Source: Mustela lutreola
Lineage: Eukaryota > Chordata > Mammalia > Carnivora > Mustelidae
Direction: 5' to 3'
Length of the DNA: 64,000 nucleotides
Assembly (NCBI RefSeq): GCF_030435805.1
Contig: NC_081296.1
Span: 29,973,745 to 30,037,744 of the forward strand
Made by a program: the position numbers and the translations under genes. A model generated the notes under the pieces. That model worked only from the letters and a program-made list of their open reading frames with translations. It was not told where the DNA came from and made no database searches. This document shows, piece by piece, positions 11,402 to 24,488 of this stretch; the stretch's first letter is position 1; every line of letters starts with the position of its first letter.

Positions 11402-11848
11402 TTTTTTTTTTAACTTTTTAATTATTTTTGTTTTTTTAAATTTTATTTCATTCAAATTCAATTAGCATATATGATACTCTCTGTTTCAGAAGTAGAATTC
11501 AGAAATTCATCAGTTGCAAATAACAACCAGTGCCCATTACATCATGTGTCCTCCTTAATGCACATCACCCACTTACCCCATCCCCTGACCTATCTCCCTT
11601 CCAGCAACCTTCAATTTATTTCCTATAATTAAGAATCTCTTATGGTTTGCCTCCCACTCTGATTTCAACTTATTTAATTTTTCCCTCCCTATGGTACCCT
11701 GTTTTGTCTATTAAATTACACGTATGAGTGAGATCATGTGATAGTTGTCTTCCTCTGATTGACTTAATTTGCTTAGCATAATACCCTCTAGTTTCATCCA
11801 CATCATTGTAAATGGTAAGATTTCATTTTTGATGGCTAAGTAATATTC

Positions 11849-11850
<2 letters not shown>

Positions 11851-11882
<32 letters not shown>
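11851..11882. repeat. (GT)16 microsatellite
   Basis: A pure dinucleotide run inside the L1 3' region. Confidence 0.98.
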
Positions 11883-11884
<2 letters not shown>

Positions 11885-13816
11885 TACATCTGCTTTATCC
11901 ATTCATCATCAGGGGACATGCAGGCTCTTCCATAGCTTAGCTATTGTGGATATTGTTGCTATAAACACTGGAGTGCACTTGCCCCCTTTGGATCACTATG
12001 TTTGTATCCTAAACCTAGTAATGCAATTTCTGGGCTGTATGGTAGTTATATTTTTAACTTTAATATGAAAAAACAGAGTGCTTTACCAGCTTGCAATCCA
12101 ACAACAGTGTAAGGAGGTTCCCCTTTCTCTGCATCCTCACCAACATTTGTTGTTTCCTGATTGGTTAATTTTAGACATTCTGACTACTGTGAGGTGGTAT
12201 CTCATTGTAGTTTTGATCTGCATTTCCTTAATTCCAAGTAATACTGAACATTTTTTTCATATGTCTGTTGACCATTTTTGTGTCCTCTTTGAAGAAATGT
12301 CTATTTAAGTCTTCTTTCGATTACATGACTGGATTATTTGATTTTGGGTGGTGAGTTTAACAAATTCTTTATAAATCTTAATATTAACCCTTTATCTGAT
12401 AAGACATTTTCATGTATCTTCCAATCTGCAGTTTGCTTTTGGCTTTGTCTATTTCCTTAGCTGTTCAAAAGGTTTTTTAGTTTTTTTTTTTAAATCTTTA
12501 TAAAGTCCCAATAGTTCATTTTTGCTTTCGTTTCCCTTGTCTTTAGAGATGTGTCTAGCAAGAACTTGCTGCAGTTTTGGTCAAAGAGGTTCCTGCCTGG
12601 GTTCTTTTCCAGGATTTTGATGGAGTATCGTCCCACATTTAAGTCTTTTATCCATTTTGAGTTTATTTTTGTGTATACTGTAAGGAAATGGTCCAGTTTC
12701 ATTCCCTGAATGTGGCTATCCAGTTTTTTCAGCAAGATTTTTTGAAGAGAATGTCTATTTTCCATTGAGTATTCTTTCCTGTTTTGTTGAATATTAGTTG
12801 ACCATAGAGTTTAGGATCAATTTCTGGGTTCTCCATTTTCTTCTACTGATCTACGTGTCTGTTTTTATGCCAGTACCATACTATCTTGATGACTGAAGCT
12901 TTGTATTATAGCTTAAAGCCCAGCATTGTGATGCCATCAGATTTGGCTTTCTTCTTCAAAATCCTTCTGGATTATTTGGGGTGTTTTCTGGTTCCATACA
13001 AATTTTAGGATTGTTTGTTCCAGCTCTGTGAAAAATGTTGATGGTTTTTCCATAAGGATTGCCCTGAATGTATAGATTGCTCTGGGTAACATAGACATTT
13101 TAACAATATTTGTTCTTCTAATAAATGAGCATGAAATGTTTTTTCATTCCTTTGTGTCTTCCTCAATTTCTTTCATAAGTGTTCTATAATTTTCATAGTA
13201 AGGTCTTCTACCTCTTGACTTAAGTTTATTCTTAGATATCTTATGGGTTTTGGTGCAATTATAAATAGGATAAATTCCTTAATTTATCTTCATCCTGTCT
13301 CCTTTCAGTGAGAAAGCTTATTTCAGTGTATTGATTTTATATCCTACCATGTTGCTGAGCTCCTGTATGAAAGCTAGCAAATTTTGAGTGGAGTCTTTGG
13401 GGTTTTCCACATGGAATATCATGTCATCTGCAAAGAGTGAGAGTTGACTTCTTTGCCAATTTGAATGCATTTTATTTCTTTTGGCTGTTTGACCACTGAG
13501 GCCAAGACTTCTAGTACTATGTTCACCAGCAGTGCTGAGTGTGGATATCCGTCTTGCTCTCAATTTTTGTCCATTGAGAATTATATTTGCTGTGGGCTTT
13601 TCATAGATGGCTTTTATGATATTAAGATAGGTTGCCTCTGTCCCAACACTGTGGAAAGATTTAATCAAGGACAGATGATATATTTTGTCAAATGCTTTTG
13701 CTGTGTCAATTGAGATCATATGATTATTCTATCTTTTGATAATGTTATATGTCAAGTTGATTGATTTGCAAATGTTGAACCATCCTTGCAGCCCATGATT
13801 AAAACCTGCTTCACTG

Positions 13817-13833
13817 TGGTGAATAATCCTTTT
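13817..13833. repeat. SINE target-site duplication, left copy (17 bp)
   Basis: TGGTGAATAATCCTTTT, exactly repeated at 14017-14033. Confidence 0.9.
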
Positions 13834-14016
13834 TTTAAGATTTTATCTACTCATTTGTCAGAGTGAGCACAGGCAGACAGAGTGGTAGGCAGAGGCAGAG
13901 AGAGAAGCAGGATCCCTGCTGAGCAAGGAACCTGATGCTGGACTCAATCCCAGGATGCTGGAATCATGACCCGAGCTGAAGGCAGTGGTTTAACCAACTG
14001 AGCCACCCAGGCATCC
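13834..14016 (-). mobile_element. CAN-SINE (tRNA-derived), minus strand
   Basis: The minus strand reads as the carnivore SINE: tRNA-like head with 'ggtggctcagttggttaaac' A-box region and 'ggtcatgattcc' B-box region, a CT-rich middle, and an A/T tail at the left end. The perfect 17-bp duplication marks its borders. Confidence 0.93.
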
Positions 14017-14033
14017 TGGTGAATAATCCTTTT
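14017..14033. repeat. SINE target-site duplication, right copy (17 bp)
   Basis: TGGTGAATAATCCTTTT, identical to 13817-13833. Confidence 0.9.
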
Positions 14034-14480
14034 AATGTACTGTTGGATCCTATTGGCTAGTATCTTGGTGAGAATTTTGGCATCCATGTTCATAAAGAAT
14101 ATTGGCCTGTAATTCTTCTTTTTGGTGGGGTCGCTGGTTTTGGAATCAAGGCAATGCTGGTTTCATAGAACAAGTTTAGAAGTTTTCCTTCCATTTCTAT
14201 TTTTTGAAACAGCTTCACAGGAAGAGGTATTAATTTCTTTAAATGCTTGGTACAGTCTTAGGGGAGTCATCTGGTCCTGGACTCCTGTTTATTGGGGAAG
14301 TCTTGATTACTGATTCCATTTTGTTGCTGTTTTGGGTTTGCTCAGATTTTCTGTTTCTGCCAGTTTCAGTTTTAGTAGTTTTTTAGTAGTATAATTCTAG
14401 GAATGCATCCATTTCTTCCAGATAACCTAATTTGTTGGTATATAGTTGTTCATAATATGTTCTTATAATTGTTTCTATTA

Positions 14481-14482
<2 letters not shown>

Positions 14483-14525
<43 letters not shown>
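14483..14525. repeat. (TG)n microsatellite
   Basis: A pure TG run of 43 nt within the ORF2 linker of the old L1. Confidence 0.98.
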
Positions 14526-14526
<1 letters not shown>

Positions 14527-15619
14527 GGCTGTGATCTCCCATCTTTCATTTATGATTTTATTTATTTGGGTCCTATCTGTTTTCTTTTTAAGTCTGGCTA
14601 TGGGTTTACTGTTCTTACTAATTATTTCACAGAGCCAACTCCCCATTTCATTGATCTGTTTTACTGTTCTTTTGGTTTCTATTTCATAGATTTCTGCTCT
14701 TATATTTATTATTTCTCTTCTGCTTGGTTTAAGTTTTATTTACTGTTCTTTCTTCAATTTTTTTAGGCATAAGTTTAGATTTGTACTTGAGACTTTTCTT
14801 GTTTCTTGAGAAAGCCTTGTATTGCTATGTACTTCCCTCTCAGGACTGCCTTTGTTGCATCCCAAAGGTTCTGAACTGTTTTGTTTTCATTCTCATTTGC
14901 TTTTTTGTTGTTGTTGTTCTTCTTTAACTTCCTTGTTGTCCCATTCATTCTCTGGTAGGATTCTCTTTAACTAACATGTATTTGGGTTTCTTTCATATTT
15001 TCTTTTATCATTGAGTTCAAGGCTTAAAGCATTGTGGCCTAAAAATATGCAGGGAATATTCCCAATCTTTTGGTACTGATTGAGACCTGATTTGTGATTC
15101 AGTATGTGATATAGTTTGGAAAGTGTTCCATGTTCATTTGAGAAGAATGTGTATTCTGTTGCTTTAGGATGAAATCCTCTGTATATATCTATGAAGTCCA
15201 TCTGGTCCAGTGTGTTATTCAAAGCCCTTGTTTCACTATAGATCTTGTGCTTAAAAGATCTGTCCTTTGCTGTGGGTGGGGCATTAAAGTCCCCTACTCT
15301 TATTGTTTTATTAACAATATATTTCTTTAATTTTGTTATTAATTGATTTATATAATTGACTGCTCCCATGTTAGGTACATTAATATTTTTAAGTGTTAGA
15401 TATTCTTGTTAGGTACACCCTTTTATTATGATATTGTTATCTCTCTTCATCTCTCATTATAATCTTTGGTTTAAAACTTAATTTGTCTGATATAAGGATT
15501 GCTGCCCAGCTTTATTTTGGTGTCCATTACCATGATAAATGGTCCTCCACCCCCTCACTTTCAACATGTAGTCTAGACCTTCAGTCTAAAATGAGTCTCT
15601 TGTTGATAGCATATGGATG

Positions 15620-15945
15620 GATTTTTTTAAATTTTCAGTTAGCCAGCATATAGCACATCATAAGGTTCAATAATTTTAATTAGTTGCATATTAATTAGTG
15701 CTCATCCCAACATGTGCTTTCCTTTATACCCACCACCTGGTCACCCATCCCCCCATCTCCTTCTATTCAGTAACCCTCGGTTTGTTTTCCACAGTTCAGA
15801 GTCTCTTATAGTTTTTCTCCCTCTCTAATGTCTTCCCATTTAGTTTTCATTCCCTTCCCGTATGGTCCTCAGCTCTATTCCTTATATTGCACATATGAGT
15901 GAAATCATATGGTAATTCTTTCTCTGTTTGGCTTATTGTTCTTTT
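15620..15945 (-). mobile_element. LINE-1 3' UTR fragment nested in old L1
   Basis: A T-rich start followed by the L1 3' UTR ('cagcatatagcacatcataag', 'cacatatgagtgaaatcatatg' on +) interrupts the ORF2/ORF1 side of the 11402-18915 element. Borders are approximate; no clean target duplication was resolved. Confidence 0.75.
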
Positions 15946-17261
15946 TATCTAATCTGATACCCTGTGTCTTTTGATTTGAGCATTTAATACATTTATATTC
16001 AGAGTAATTATTGATAGATAGGAATTTAGTGTCACTGTATTACCTGTAAAGTCACTGTTTCTTTATGTTGACCCTGTTCCTTTCTGGTCTTTGTTACTTT
16101 TGGGTTCTTCCTTCACTTAATGGATCCCCTTTAATCTATCCTGCAGAACTGGTTTAGTGATCATAAATTTTTTTTGCTTTCTGATTGTCCCGGAAGTTCT
16201 TTATCTCTCCTTCTATTTCGAATGACAAGCTTGCTAGATGAAGTATTCTTGGATGAATATTTGTCTCATTTAGTACCCTGAATATATCATGCCAGCCATT
16301 TCTGGCCTGCCAGGTCTCTGTGGATAGGTCTGCTTATGTTTCATCCCTTGCAGGTTAAGGACTTCTTGTCTCAGGCTGCTCCCAGGATTTTATTTTTACC
16401 TCTGAAATTTGCAAGTTTCACTATTATATGTTGAATTGACATATTTTTATTGGTTTTGAAGGTGCCTGTCTTTGCCTCCTGGAGTTGAATTCCTCTTTCC
16501 TTCCCCAGATTAGGGAAGTTCTCAGCTATAATTTGTTCAAATAATCTTTTTGTCATTCCCTATCTTTCCTCTTACTTTGGGACCCTAGCAGTTCTAATAT
16601 TGTTTCACTTTATGGTTTTGCTGATCTCTTGTATCCTCCTTTCATGATCTAGTAGTTTATCTCTTTTTCTAGGCTTCCTTATTTTCCATCATTTCATCTT
16701 CTGTATCACTGACTCTCTCTTCAGCCTCATTTACCATAGCACTTAGAGCCTCCATTTTTTTTTTTTTTATTGAACCCCAGTAGTAGCTTTTTTATTTCAA
16801 CCTGATTCGGTTTTAGTTTTTATTTCTCCACTAATGGACTCTCTAGAGTTCTTCTATGTTTTTTTCAAGCCCAGCAGTATCCTTATAATCATTGTTTTTA
16901 ATTCTAGTTCCAACATCTTGCTTCTGTCCATATTTATTATATCCCTGGCTGAGAGTTCTGCGTCTTGTTCTCTTTCTTGGGGTGAGTTCTCCCATCTTGT
17001 CATTATGTCCAGAAAAGAATAGGTAAAAGAGGGAAAATACAAATTCAGCAACAATGATATCAGAAAATTATACACTACACAGATCATAAGAGAACAGAAA
17101 ATAAAAAGAAGAGAAAAAGAATAAAGGAGAGAGAACAAAATCAAATAAGAAGTAGAACAGAAAAGAATGATAAACAGGATTCTGAATGTATTTTGTCTGT
17201 TTGTTAGAAGAAACTAGATCCAAAAATAAGCAAGAAATAAAGAAAAGAAATATATGTATCT

Positions 17262-17284
17262 ATACACACACACACATACACACA
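17262..17284. repeat. CA-rich microsatellite
   Basis: A short CA run, with one interruption, in the A-rich 5' UTR part of the old L1. Confidence 0.8.
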
Positions 17285-17689
17285 TGCGCATGCACATAAT
17301 TGTAATTGAATACAATGAAAGAAAACAAAAAATGAAATATATATATATATGTAGCATGTAAAAATAAAAATTAAAAATGATAAGGTTTGAAATAGTTGAA
17401 AGGATAATAAAATATAAAACTGAAGGACAAAATAATAATAACTATATCAGAAAAATATACACTATACTAATCAGAATAGAACCAAAACCAAATAGAAAGG
17501 AAAAGGGGAAATTGGGGATAAAACTGGAATAAATCAGACAAGAATTTTAACAGAACAGAATGATAAACTGGTTCCTGAGTGTATTTTGGTTTGCTTGTTA
17601 GAAGAAACTAGATCCCAAAATAAGTAAGAAAAAAAATGTATAGACTTACAAAAATAAACTTGAACACAGTGAAAGGATGTCAAATATGA

Positions 17690-17792
17690 ATATATATAGT
17701 ATATTTTCATATATATATATACACTATATATATAGTATATGGTATATATAGTATATATTGTATATAATATGTGCAAACATATATATTCCATA
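17690..17792. repeat. AT-rich (TATA)n microsatellite tract
   Basis: Imperfect TA repeats ('atatatatag', 'gtatatatagtatat') in the old L1 5' UTR. Confidence 0.85.
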
Positions 17793-18915
17793 ACTGTAAA
17801 AATGAAAATTTAAAAAGTCTTAAAAATAATTGATAAAATTAGAACATAGCTGAAAAGTATAATAAAATATAAAACTGGACTAAAGGATAATAAGAGAAAA
17901 AAAAAACACAAGTGCTATATACTTCTTTCCCCAAGAGCAGGAGTTTTACATTTATGTATGATCAGTACACTTCGTATTAGTTGGAAGTTTCTGCTGCTCT
18001 GTTGAGGGAAGGGCTCATTTGGCTGATTCTCAGGTGTCTTTGCCCTCGAGGAATTGCATAGCTTTTGTCAAGGGGCTAAGCTCAGTTTAAGAGGCCCCAG
18101 AGCTCTTGGGGGAGGACTTAAAATAATGGTGAATTTATCTGTACCCCAGAAACTGAAATTTTGCTCCTCTACACTCTTCAGTGGGCCCTCACAGAAAAAC
18201 AATCACTCTTTTCTTGCTGGTTTCTCTCCAAACTCTTGTGTTCACCCAGCCTGTGACAAGGCAATTTTATCTCAGGCATGTGACCCCGTTTTGCATCTCC
18301 AAACATTATGGACTCGTGCAGCAGTAACCCATATTGGTCCTCCTGGGGTGGGGAGGAGAGGGGTCTTACTGCAGTACTGCCTCTTGCTGGGCCCTTTCAT
18401 GGAGAGTGGTCACCCAACTGAGCAGCGATTCATGGTTTATGGAAACACCAAACAGAAATCTGATACTTGGTCTCACTGTTTGCAACCATCTTCTCCATTC
18501 CAATGCCTGGGAACCTGGATGCATTTGGGCACCCCTATTCTTTTTGTGATCCTGGGGATCCTGATACAACAATGTTCCACTTGGGATTCTGTCCCACTTT
18601 GCCTCTTGAACACCTTTCAGGTAAACTTCTAAAAGGTCCAATTTTGAGCTCTGCTGCTTGTAACACTTTCCAGTAGCTGGCTTACAGAGGCTTACTCCCC
18701 ACTCATGGGTTTACCTTCCAATGTAGCTCCTCAGATTCATATCAACATACCTCCTACCTTGCAAAAAGTTTTCACTTTTCTATTTGTAGAATTGTAGCAA
18801 TTATTTTCTCAGAAATCCCATTGATTTTGTAGGTTTTCAGAAAGATTTGATAACTGATTTTTAGTGATGAGACAAAACTATTATTCCCTACTTCTCTGCC
18901 ATCTTCTAGGGTCCC

Positions 18916-20896
18916 CTCATTGATATCTTTTATTGATTTTAGTTTCCATATTATCTATTTATCCTCTAAATTTTATTATTTTCTTCCTCCTGCTGGCTTT
19001 AGCTTTCACTTATTGTTCTTTTGCTGGATGCTTTAGATGCAAGGTTCCTTGCATCTCATTTGTTTGAGATTTTTCTTACTTCCTAAATTAGGCATGTATT
19101 GCTATAAAGTTCCCTCTTGAAATTGCTTTTGCTGCATTCCAGAGCTTTAGGACCATTGTGATTCCATTTTAATTGGTTTCCATGTACTTTTTTAAAATTT
19201 CTTCTTTTATTCCCTAGTTTACCCATTATTATTTAGTACCATGTAATTTGAATTCCATGTATTTGTGGTTTTTCCAAATTGTTTTTCTTCATAACATTGT
19301 GGTCAGAAAAGATGCATGGTTTGACTTTGATCTTGAATTTGTTGAGGCTAGTTTTGTTGGTTCTTTCATGATCTATTCTTTGAAATATTCTATGTGAACT
19401 TGAAAGTAATGTGTATTTTGCTGTTTTATGAGGAAGTGTTCTGAATATATTGGTTAAGTCCATCTGTTGCAGTGTGCCATTTAAAGTCATTCTGTCCTTG
19501 TTGATTTTCTGTTTAGATGATCTTCCCTTTAATGTAAGTGGGGTATTGAAATCCCTTACTATTTTTGCATTATCTATTAGTTTAAGTTTGTTATTAACTT
19601 TTATGTATTTGAGCACTCTTAAGCTGCATTCATAAATATTTAAAATTGTCATATCTTCTTGTTGGATCACCCCTTTTGTTAATATATAATGCCCTTTGTC
19701 TCCTGTTACAGACTTTGTTTTAAAGTCAAATTTTTTTCTGAATTAAGTATTGTTACTCTAGCTTTCTTCTATCATTTGCATAACTGATGTATCTCTATTC
19801 CTTCATTATTGATTTTAAGGTGTCTTTTGGTCTCAAATGAATATTGCAGGCAACTTTTTGATAGGTCCCTTTTTAATCCATTGTGAACCCTATGTCTTTT
19901 GATTTGAGTTTTTAGTCCATTTACATTCGAAGTAATTATTGGTAGATATGTATTTAGTGCTATATTGTTACTTGTTTTGTAGTTGTTTCTGAAGATTTTG
20001 TCTTATCCTTTCTTGTCTTTATGTCTCTTGTGGTTTGCTGATTTTATTAAGTGACATATTTGGATTTCTTTCTCTTTACTCTTTTCATATTTCTTAGTGG
20101 TTTTTTATATATGCTTACATGCAGGTTTATATATAATGTCTTCTTCATATAGAAGTCTGTTATAGGTTGATTGTCATTTGGATTTGAACCCACTTTTTTT
20201 CCAGCTATATTCCCCACGTTTTAGGTATATGTTATTATATTTTATATCTTTCATTTAAAGTTTCCTGACTGATTTTTTACATGAATACTCATTTTCACTA
20301 TTTTCATGTTTTCTACCCTTACACTGCCATTTTTGGTCTGCCCTTTATACTCAAAGAGTTCCCTTTTGTATTTCTTGCAGGGCTGGTTTAATGGTCATAA
20401 ACTCCTTTAGTTTTTGTTTGTCCGGAAAACCCCTTATGTCCCCTTCTATTCTGGGATAACCTTGTTGGATAGAATATTCTAGGCTGAAAATTTTCCCATT
20501 TAGCACATTGGATATATCACGTCCTTCCCTTATTGCTTGAAAGGCTTCTGATGAAAACATCCTTGGTTTTCCCTTGTAAGTTAATGATTACTACAACCTT
20601 GTTAGTTTTAAGGATTTTTTTTCCTTATTACTATATTTTGCAACTTTAATTACAATATGTCTTGGTGAGGGTCTGCTTTTTTTTTTTTTTTTTTTAATTT
20701 TGATGGGAGTTCTATGTGCTCCTTAGATCTGGATATCTGTTTCCTTCCTCAGATTGCAGAAGTTTTCTGCTTCTGTTTCTTCAAATAAATTTTCTGCCTC
20801 CCCCTTTCCGCTGCTCTTCTGATATTCCTACAATACCAATAATATTACATTTGATGGAGCCACTGAGTTCCCTGTCTACTCTCATTTTGTGTAATT
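18916..20896 (-). mobile_element. Older LINE-1: ORF2 linker, endonuclease and ORF1
   Basis: The minus strand runs in order through the ORF2 linker, a decayed endonuclease (19233-19670: MIQQEDMTILNIYEC... VRDFNTPLT) and the ORF1 C-terminal domain (20351-20560: MFSSEAFQAIREGRD... LKEFMTIKPALQEIQKGTL). It is cut at about 20896 by an insertion cluster and resumes at about 22937. The host element also supplied 11036-11401, so the L1 of 11402-18915 is nested inside it. Confidence 0.8.
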
Positions 20897-20959
20897 CTTT
20901 TTTAATTTTTTAAATTTATTTTTTATTTATTTTCAGCATAACAGTATTCATTATTTTTT
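20897..20959 (-). mobile_element. LINE-1 3' end, cut by a second insertion
   Basis: Poly-T and L1 3'-terminal sequence ('ttttcagcataacagtattcatt'). Its continuation is at about 21276-22426. TTTTGTGTAATT at 20885-20896 recurs at 22925-22936, on either side of the whole cluster, and may be the duplication of the first insertion. Confidence 0.75.
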
Positions 20960-21275
20960 TTTTTTTAAATTTTTTATTTTTTATAAACATATATTTTTTA
21001 TAAACATATATTTTTATCCCCAGGTCTGTGAATCACCAGGTTTACACACTTCACAGCACTCACCAAATCACATACCCTCCCCAATGTCCATAATCCCACC
21101 CCCTTCTCCCCAACCCCCTCCCCCCGGCAACCCTCAGTTTGTTTTGTGAGATTAAGAGTCACTTATGGTTTGTCTCCCTCCCAATCCCATCTTGTTTCAT
21201 TTATTCTTCTACCCATTTAAGCCTCCATGTTGCATCACCACTTCCTCATATCAGGGAGATCATATGATAGTTGTC
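20960..21275 (-). mobile_element. LINE-1 3' fragment of the 'ccccaggggtacag' type
   Basis: The sequence 'ttttttataaacatatattt', with 'tttacacacttcacagcact' and 'catatcagggagatcatatg' further on, forms a distinct L1 3' end also seen at 10745-10825 and 22427-22727. It splits the L1 at 20897-22426. Confidence 0.78.
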
Positions 21276-22426
21276 TTTCCACACCCAGTGCTCCATGCAA
21301 TCCGTGCCCTCTATAATACCCACCACCTGCCTCCTCCAACCTCCCACCCCCCCGCCACTTCAAACACCACAGATTGTTTTTCAGAGTCCATAGTCTCTCA
21401 TGTTTCACCTCCATTTCCAATTTCCCCCAACTCCCTTCTCCTCTCTAAATCCCCATGTCCTCCATGCTATTTACTATGCTTCACAAATAAGTGAAACCAT
21501 ATGATAATTGACTCTCTCTGCTTGACTTATTTCACTCAGCATGATATCTTCCAGTCCCGTCCTTGTTGCTACAAAAGTTGGGTATTCATCCTTTCTGATG
21601 GAAGCATAATACTCCATAGTGTATATGGACCACATCTTCCTTATCCATCCATCCACTGAAGGGCATCTTGGTTCTTTCCACAGTTTGGCGACCGTGGCCA
21701 TTGCTGCTATAAACATTGGGGTACAGATGGCCCTTCTTTTCACATCTGTATCTTTGGGGTAAATACCCAGTAGTGCAATTACAGTGTCATAGGGAAGTTC
21801 TATTTTTAATTTCTTGAGGAATCTCCACACTGTTCTCCAAAGAGGCTGCACCAACTTGTATTCCCACCAACAGTGGAAGAGGGTTCCCCTTTCTCCACAT
21901 CCCCTCCAACACATGTTGTTTCCTGTCTTGCTAATTTTGGCCATTCAAACTGGTGTAAGGTGATATCTCAATGTGATTTCAATTTGAATCTCCTTGATGG
22001 CTAGTGATGATGAACATTTTTTCATGTGTCTGATAGCCATTTGTATGACTTCATTGGAAAAGTGTCTGTTCATGCCTTCTGCCCATTTTTTGATATGATT
22101 GTCTGTTTTGTGTGTGTTGAATTTGAGGAGTTCTTTATAGATCCTGGATATCAACCTTTTGTCTCTACTGTCATTTGCAAATATCTTCTCCCATTCCATG
22201 GGTTGCCTCTTTGTTTTCTTGACTGTTTCCTTTGCTGTGCAGAGCTTTTGATTTTGATGAAGTCCCAAAAGTTTATTTTCGATTTTGCTTCCTTTGCCTT
22301 TGGAGACTTATCTTGAAAGAAGTTGCTGTGGCTGATATCAAAGACATTACTGCCTATGTTCTCCTCTAGGATTCTGATGGATTCCTGTCTCACTTTGAGG
22401 TCTTTTATCCATTTTGAGTTTATCTT
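21276..22426 (-). mobile_element. 5'-truncated LINE-1, continuation (3' UTR and ORF2 C-terminus)
   Basis: Minus-strand L1 3' UTR and ORF2 C-terminus. Long remnants are readable at 21474-21944 ([36 protein letters not shown]...) and 21945-22268. These are close in sequence to the copies at 4717-6204 and 24771-26116, so the three are probably of similar young age. Confidence 0.83.
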
Positions 22427-22727
22427 TAAATTTTTTAATTTTTTATAAACATATAATGTATTTTTATCACCAGGGGTACAGATCTGTGAATCGCCATGTT
22501 TACACACTTCACAGCACTCACCATAGCACATACCCTCCCCAATGTCCATAACCCTACCCTCCTCTCCCAAACCCCCTCCCCCCAGCAACTCTCAGTTTGT
22601 TTTGTGAGTTTAAGAGTCACTTATGGTTTGTCTCCCTTCCAATCCCATCTTGTTTCATTCATTCTTCTCCTACCCCCTTAAGCCCCCATCTTGCATCTCC
22701 ACTTCCTCATATCAGTGAGATCATGTG
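22427..22727 (-). mobile_element. LINE-1 3' fragment of the 'ccccaggggtacag' type
   Basis: A second longer copy of the same L1 3' end as 20960-21275, directly adjoining the truncated L1 on one side and a SINE on the other. Confidence 0.78.
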
Positions 22728-22924
22728 TAATTTTTTTAAATTATTCATTTAATTGACAGAGAGAGATAGCTAGGGAGGAAACACTTGTAGGGATAGTGGG
22801 AGAGGGAGAAGCAGGTTCCCACTGAGCAGGGATCCCAGTGCAGATCTTGATCCCTGGACCCTGGGATCATGACTTGTGCTGAAGGCAGACACTTAACCAA
22901 CTGAACCACCCAGATGTCCCATCC
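22728..22924 (-). mobile_element. CAN-SINE, minus strand
   Basis: T-rich tail at the left, then a CT-poor/AG-rich middle and the tRNA-like head ('gatcatgacttgtgctgaaggcagacac', 'aactgaaccacccagatgtccc' on +). GTGTAATTTTTT flanks it at about 22727-22738 and 22929-22940. Confidence 0.85.
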
Positions 22925-22936
22925 TTTTGTGTAATT

Positions 22937-24488
22937 TTTTCTCCCTTTTATTCAGCTTGATTGTTTTTCATTACTCTGTCTTCTAGGTTACCAAGCCATT
23001 TTGCTTCTTCTACCCTGCTATTCATTTCATCAAGTTTGTTTCTCTTTTATTTACTGAGCTCTTTATCTCTGCTGTTATTCCTTATTTTTGTTAAGAATAT
23101 CACTGATGCCTTTCACTCTTTCCTCAAGTCCAGTATCTTTATTATTATTACTTTAAATTTTCTATCTGACATGTTATTTATATATATTTTTAGTTAGGTC
23201 TCTGGCATAGGTTTTGCCCTGATTTTTTATTTGGGATAAATTTCTCTATATCCTCATTCACTCTGTGTCTGTTTCTCTGTTAAGAAAGTAGGCTGTGTAT
23301 TCTGCTATTGAAAGTAGGGACTCTATTAAGACGTTCTGAAGTGTCCTGCAGGACATTATTCACCAGAACCTTGTACTTCAGGAGAGTATCCTCTGTGTGC
23401 TGCTTACATCTGCTGTTGTGTTTGAGTTACTTTTCCTTTCAGTGATGTTGTCTGCACTCAATATCTACCTGCTGTGGGCTGTGCTTTCTCTCTGTGATGT
23501 TAGTGGGCCCCATCAGGCGAGGTCTGAGGGGGTGTGCCCACTGGAGAACTTGGTAGTATTAACACAATTTGTGCTCGACCACTAGTCCTATATGGGATTC
23601 TTGGAATAGTTTTGGCACCTGGAAGTTGGGTGCCAGGGCTGCCAGGGCATAAAGGTGGGCATGGGGCAATACCTGGGCCTGGTGCTGTGGGTGGGTAACA
23701 TATACAGTTGTAGCTGTGAACCTGGTGGTTGGTCAGGGCACATGCATGGCTTTTACAAAATTTTCCCTTAGCTCAGGGCCAAGGCCAACAGGCTTGGCAT
23801 GGGCTAGTCCTCAGGACTCATGGGCATGGTGCACATCCACTAGGTCAGGCAGTAAGTCTGTACAGCCCTGTCTCTGGCAGGGGACTCTGTGTTTTTACAG
23901 AGGGCAGGGGAGGAAATTGGCATCTAGCAACTCCCTCATTTTTTGGGAAGTCCTGCAAGATGCTCCAAAATCAGTATGAATAGATCTGCCTCCTGTTTTT
24001 CCCTGCATTGTGACACTGCCACTTTTTGTTTTTGTTCTTGCCTCTCCATGCAGGCTGTTGTCTCTTTAAGGACAGTAACCCAGCTATCACTCACCTTTCC
24101 TGCTTGCCTAGTCCTGAGTCAGGAGAATTTCAAGGCCCTAAGCTCCAAGTACCACTGATTTTATAAACTCATGGAATTTAGCCCCTTTGGTTTTTAAACC
24201 AAACATGGGAATTAGTCTCCCCCGTGTGAGTTCCCTAGTATAAGCACCCATTTCTCTTTCCTCTCCACATGCACAGCCTCCTCTCTCCTGTGGCCAGCCT
24301 CCAGCATTGCCTTTCTGACCTTCCTAAAATTCCAGCTGCTGTTTCTTCTTTATACTTAGTTTTTGAGTTAATTCTTCCAGTCCTTGGATTTGTTTCTGAC
24401 TTGTTGACTTGGATGTGGATGATATCTAATTGAAAATGTGAGATGGGGTGAACTCAGGGTCCTCCTTCTCTGCCATCTTCTCAGGATA
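22937..24488 (-). mobile_element. Older LINE-1: ORF1 start and 5' UTR to the 5' end
   Basis: This continues the element cut at 20896. It covers the N-terminal ORF1 region and a long 5' UTR whose 5' end is marked by CCATCTT at 24473-24479, ending near 24488. No frame is left open. Confidence 0.72.

Larger units (their letters stand above)
11402..18915 (-). mobile_element. Decayed near-full-length LINE-1 with nested insertions
   Basis: All L1 parts appear in order on the minus strand: poly-T and 3' UTR (11402-about 12000), ORF2 C-terminus (about 12000-13200), reverse transcriptase with a FADDM remnant (13318-13719), linker (14034-14640), endonuclease (about 14760-15620), ORF1 (about 16130-17005, starting MTRWENSPQEREQD) and a long AT-rich then mixed 5' UTR. 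It ends near 18915 with a CCATCTT motif (18899-18905) like other L1 5' ends here. Inside are a CAN-SINE (13834-14016) and an L1 3' piece (about 15620-15945). Many stops and indels show that it is old. The host sequence resumes at 18916 as the older ORF2 cut at 11401. Confidence 0.85.

Noticed and set aside
18054-18676. Frame of 192 codons on the + strand
   Set aside because: It lies in the 5' UTR of an old antisense L1 and has no recognisable domain.
23397-24158. Short frames in a moderately GC-rich stretch
   Set aside because: 5' UTR of an old L1; no conserved protein features.
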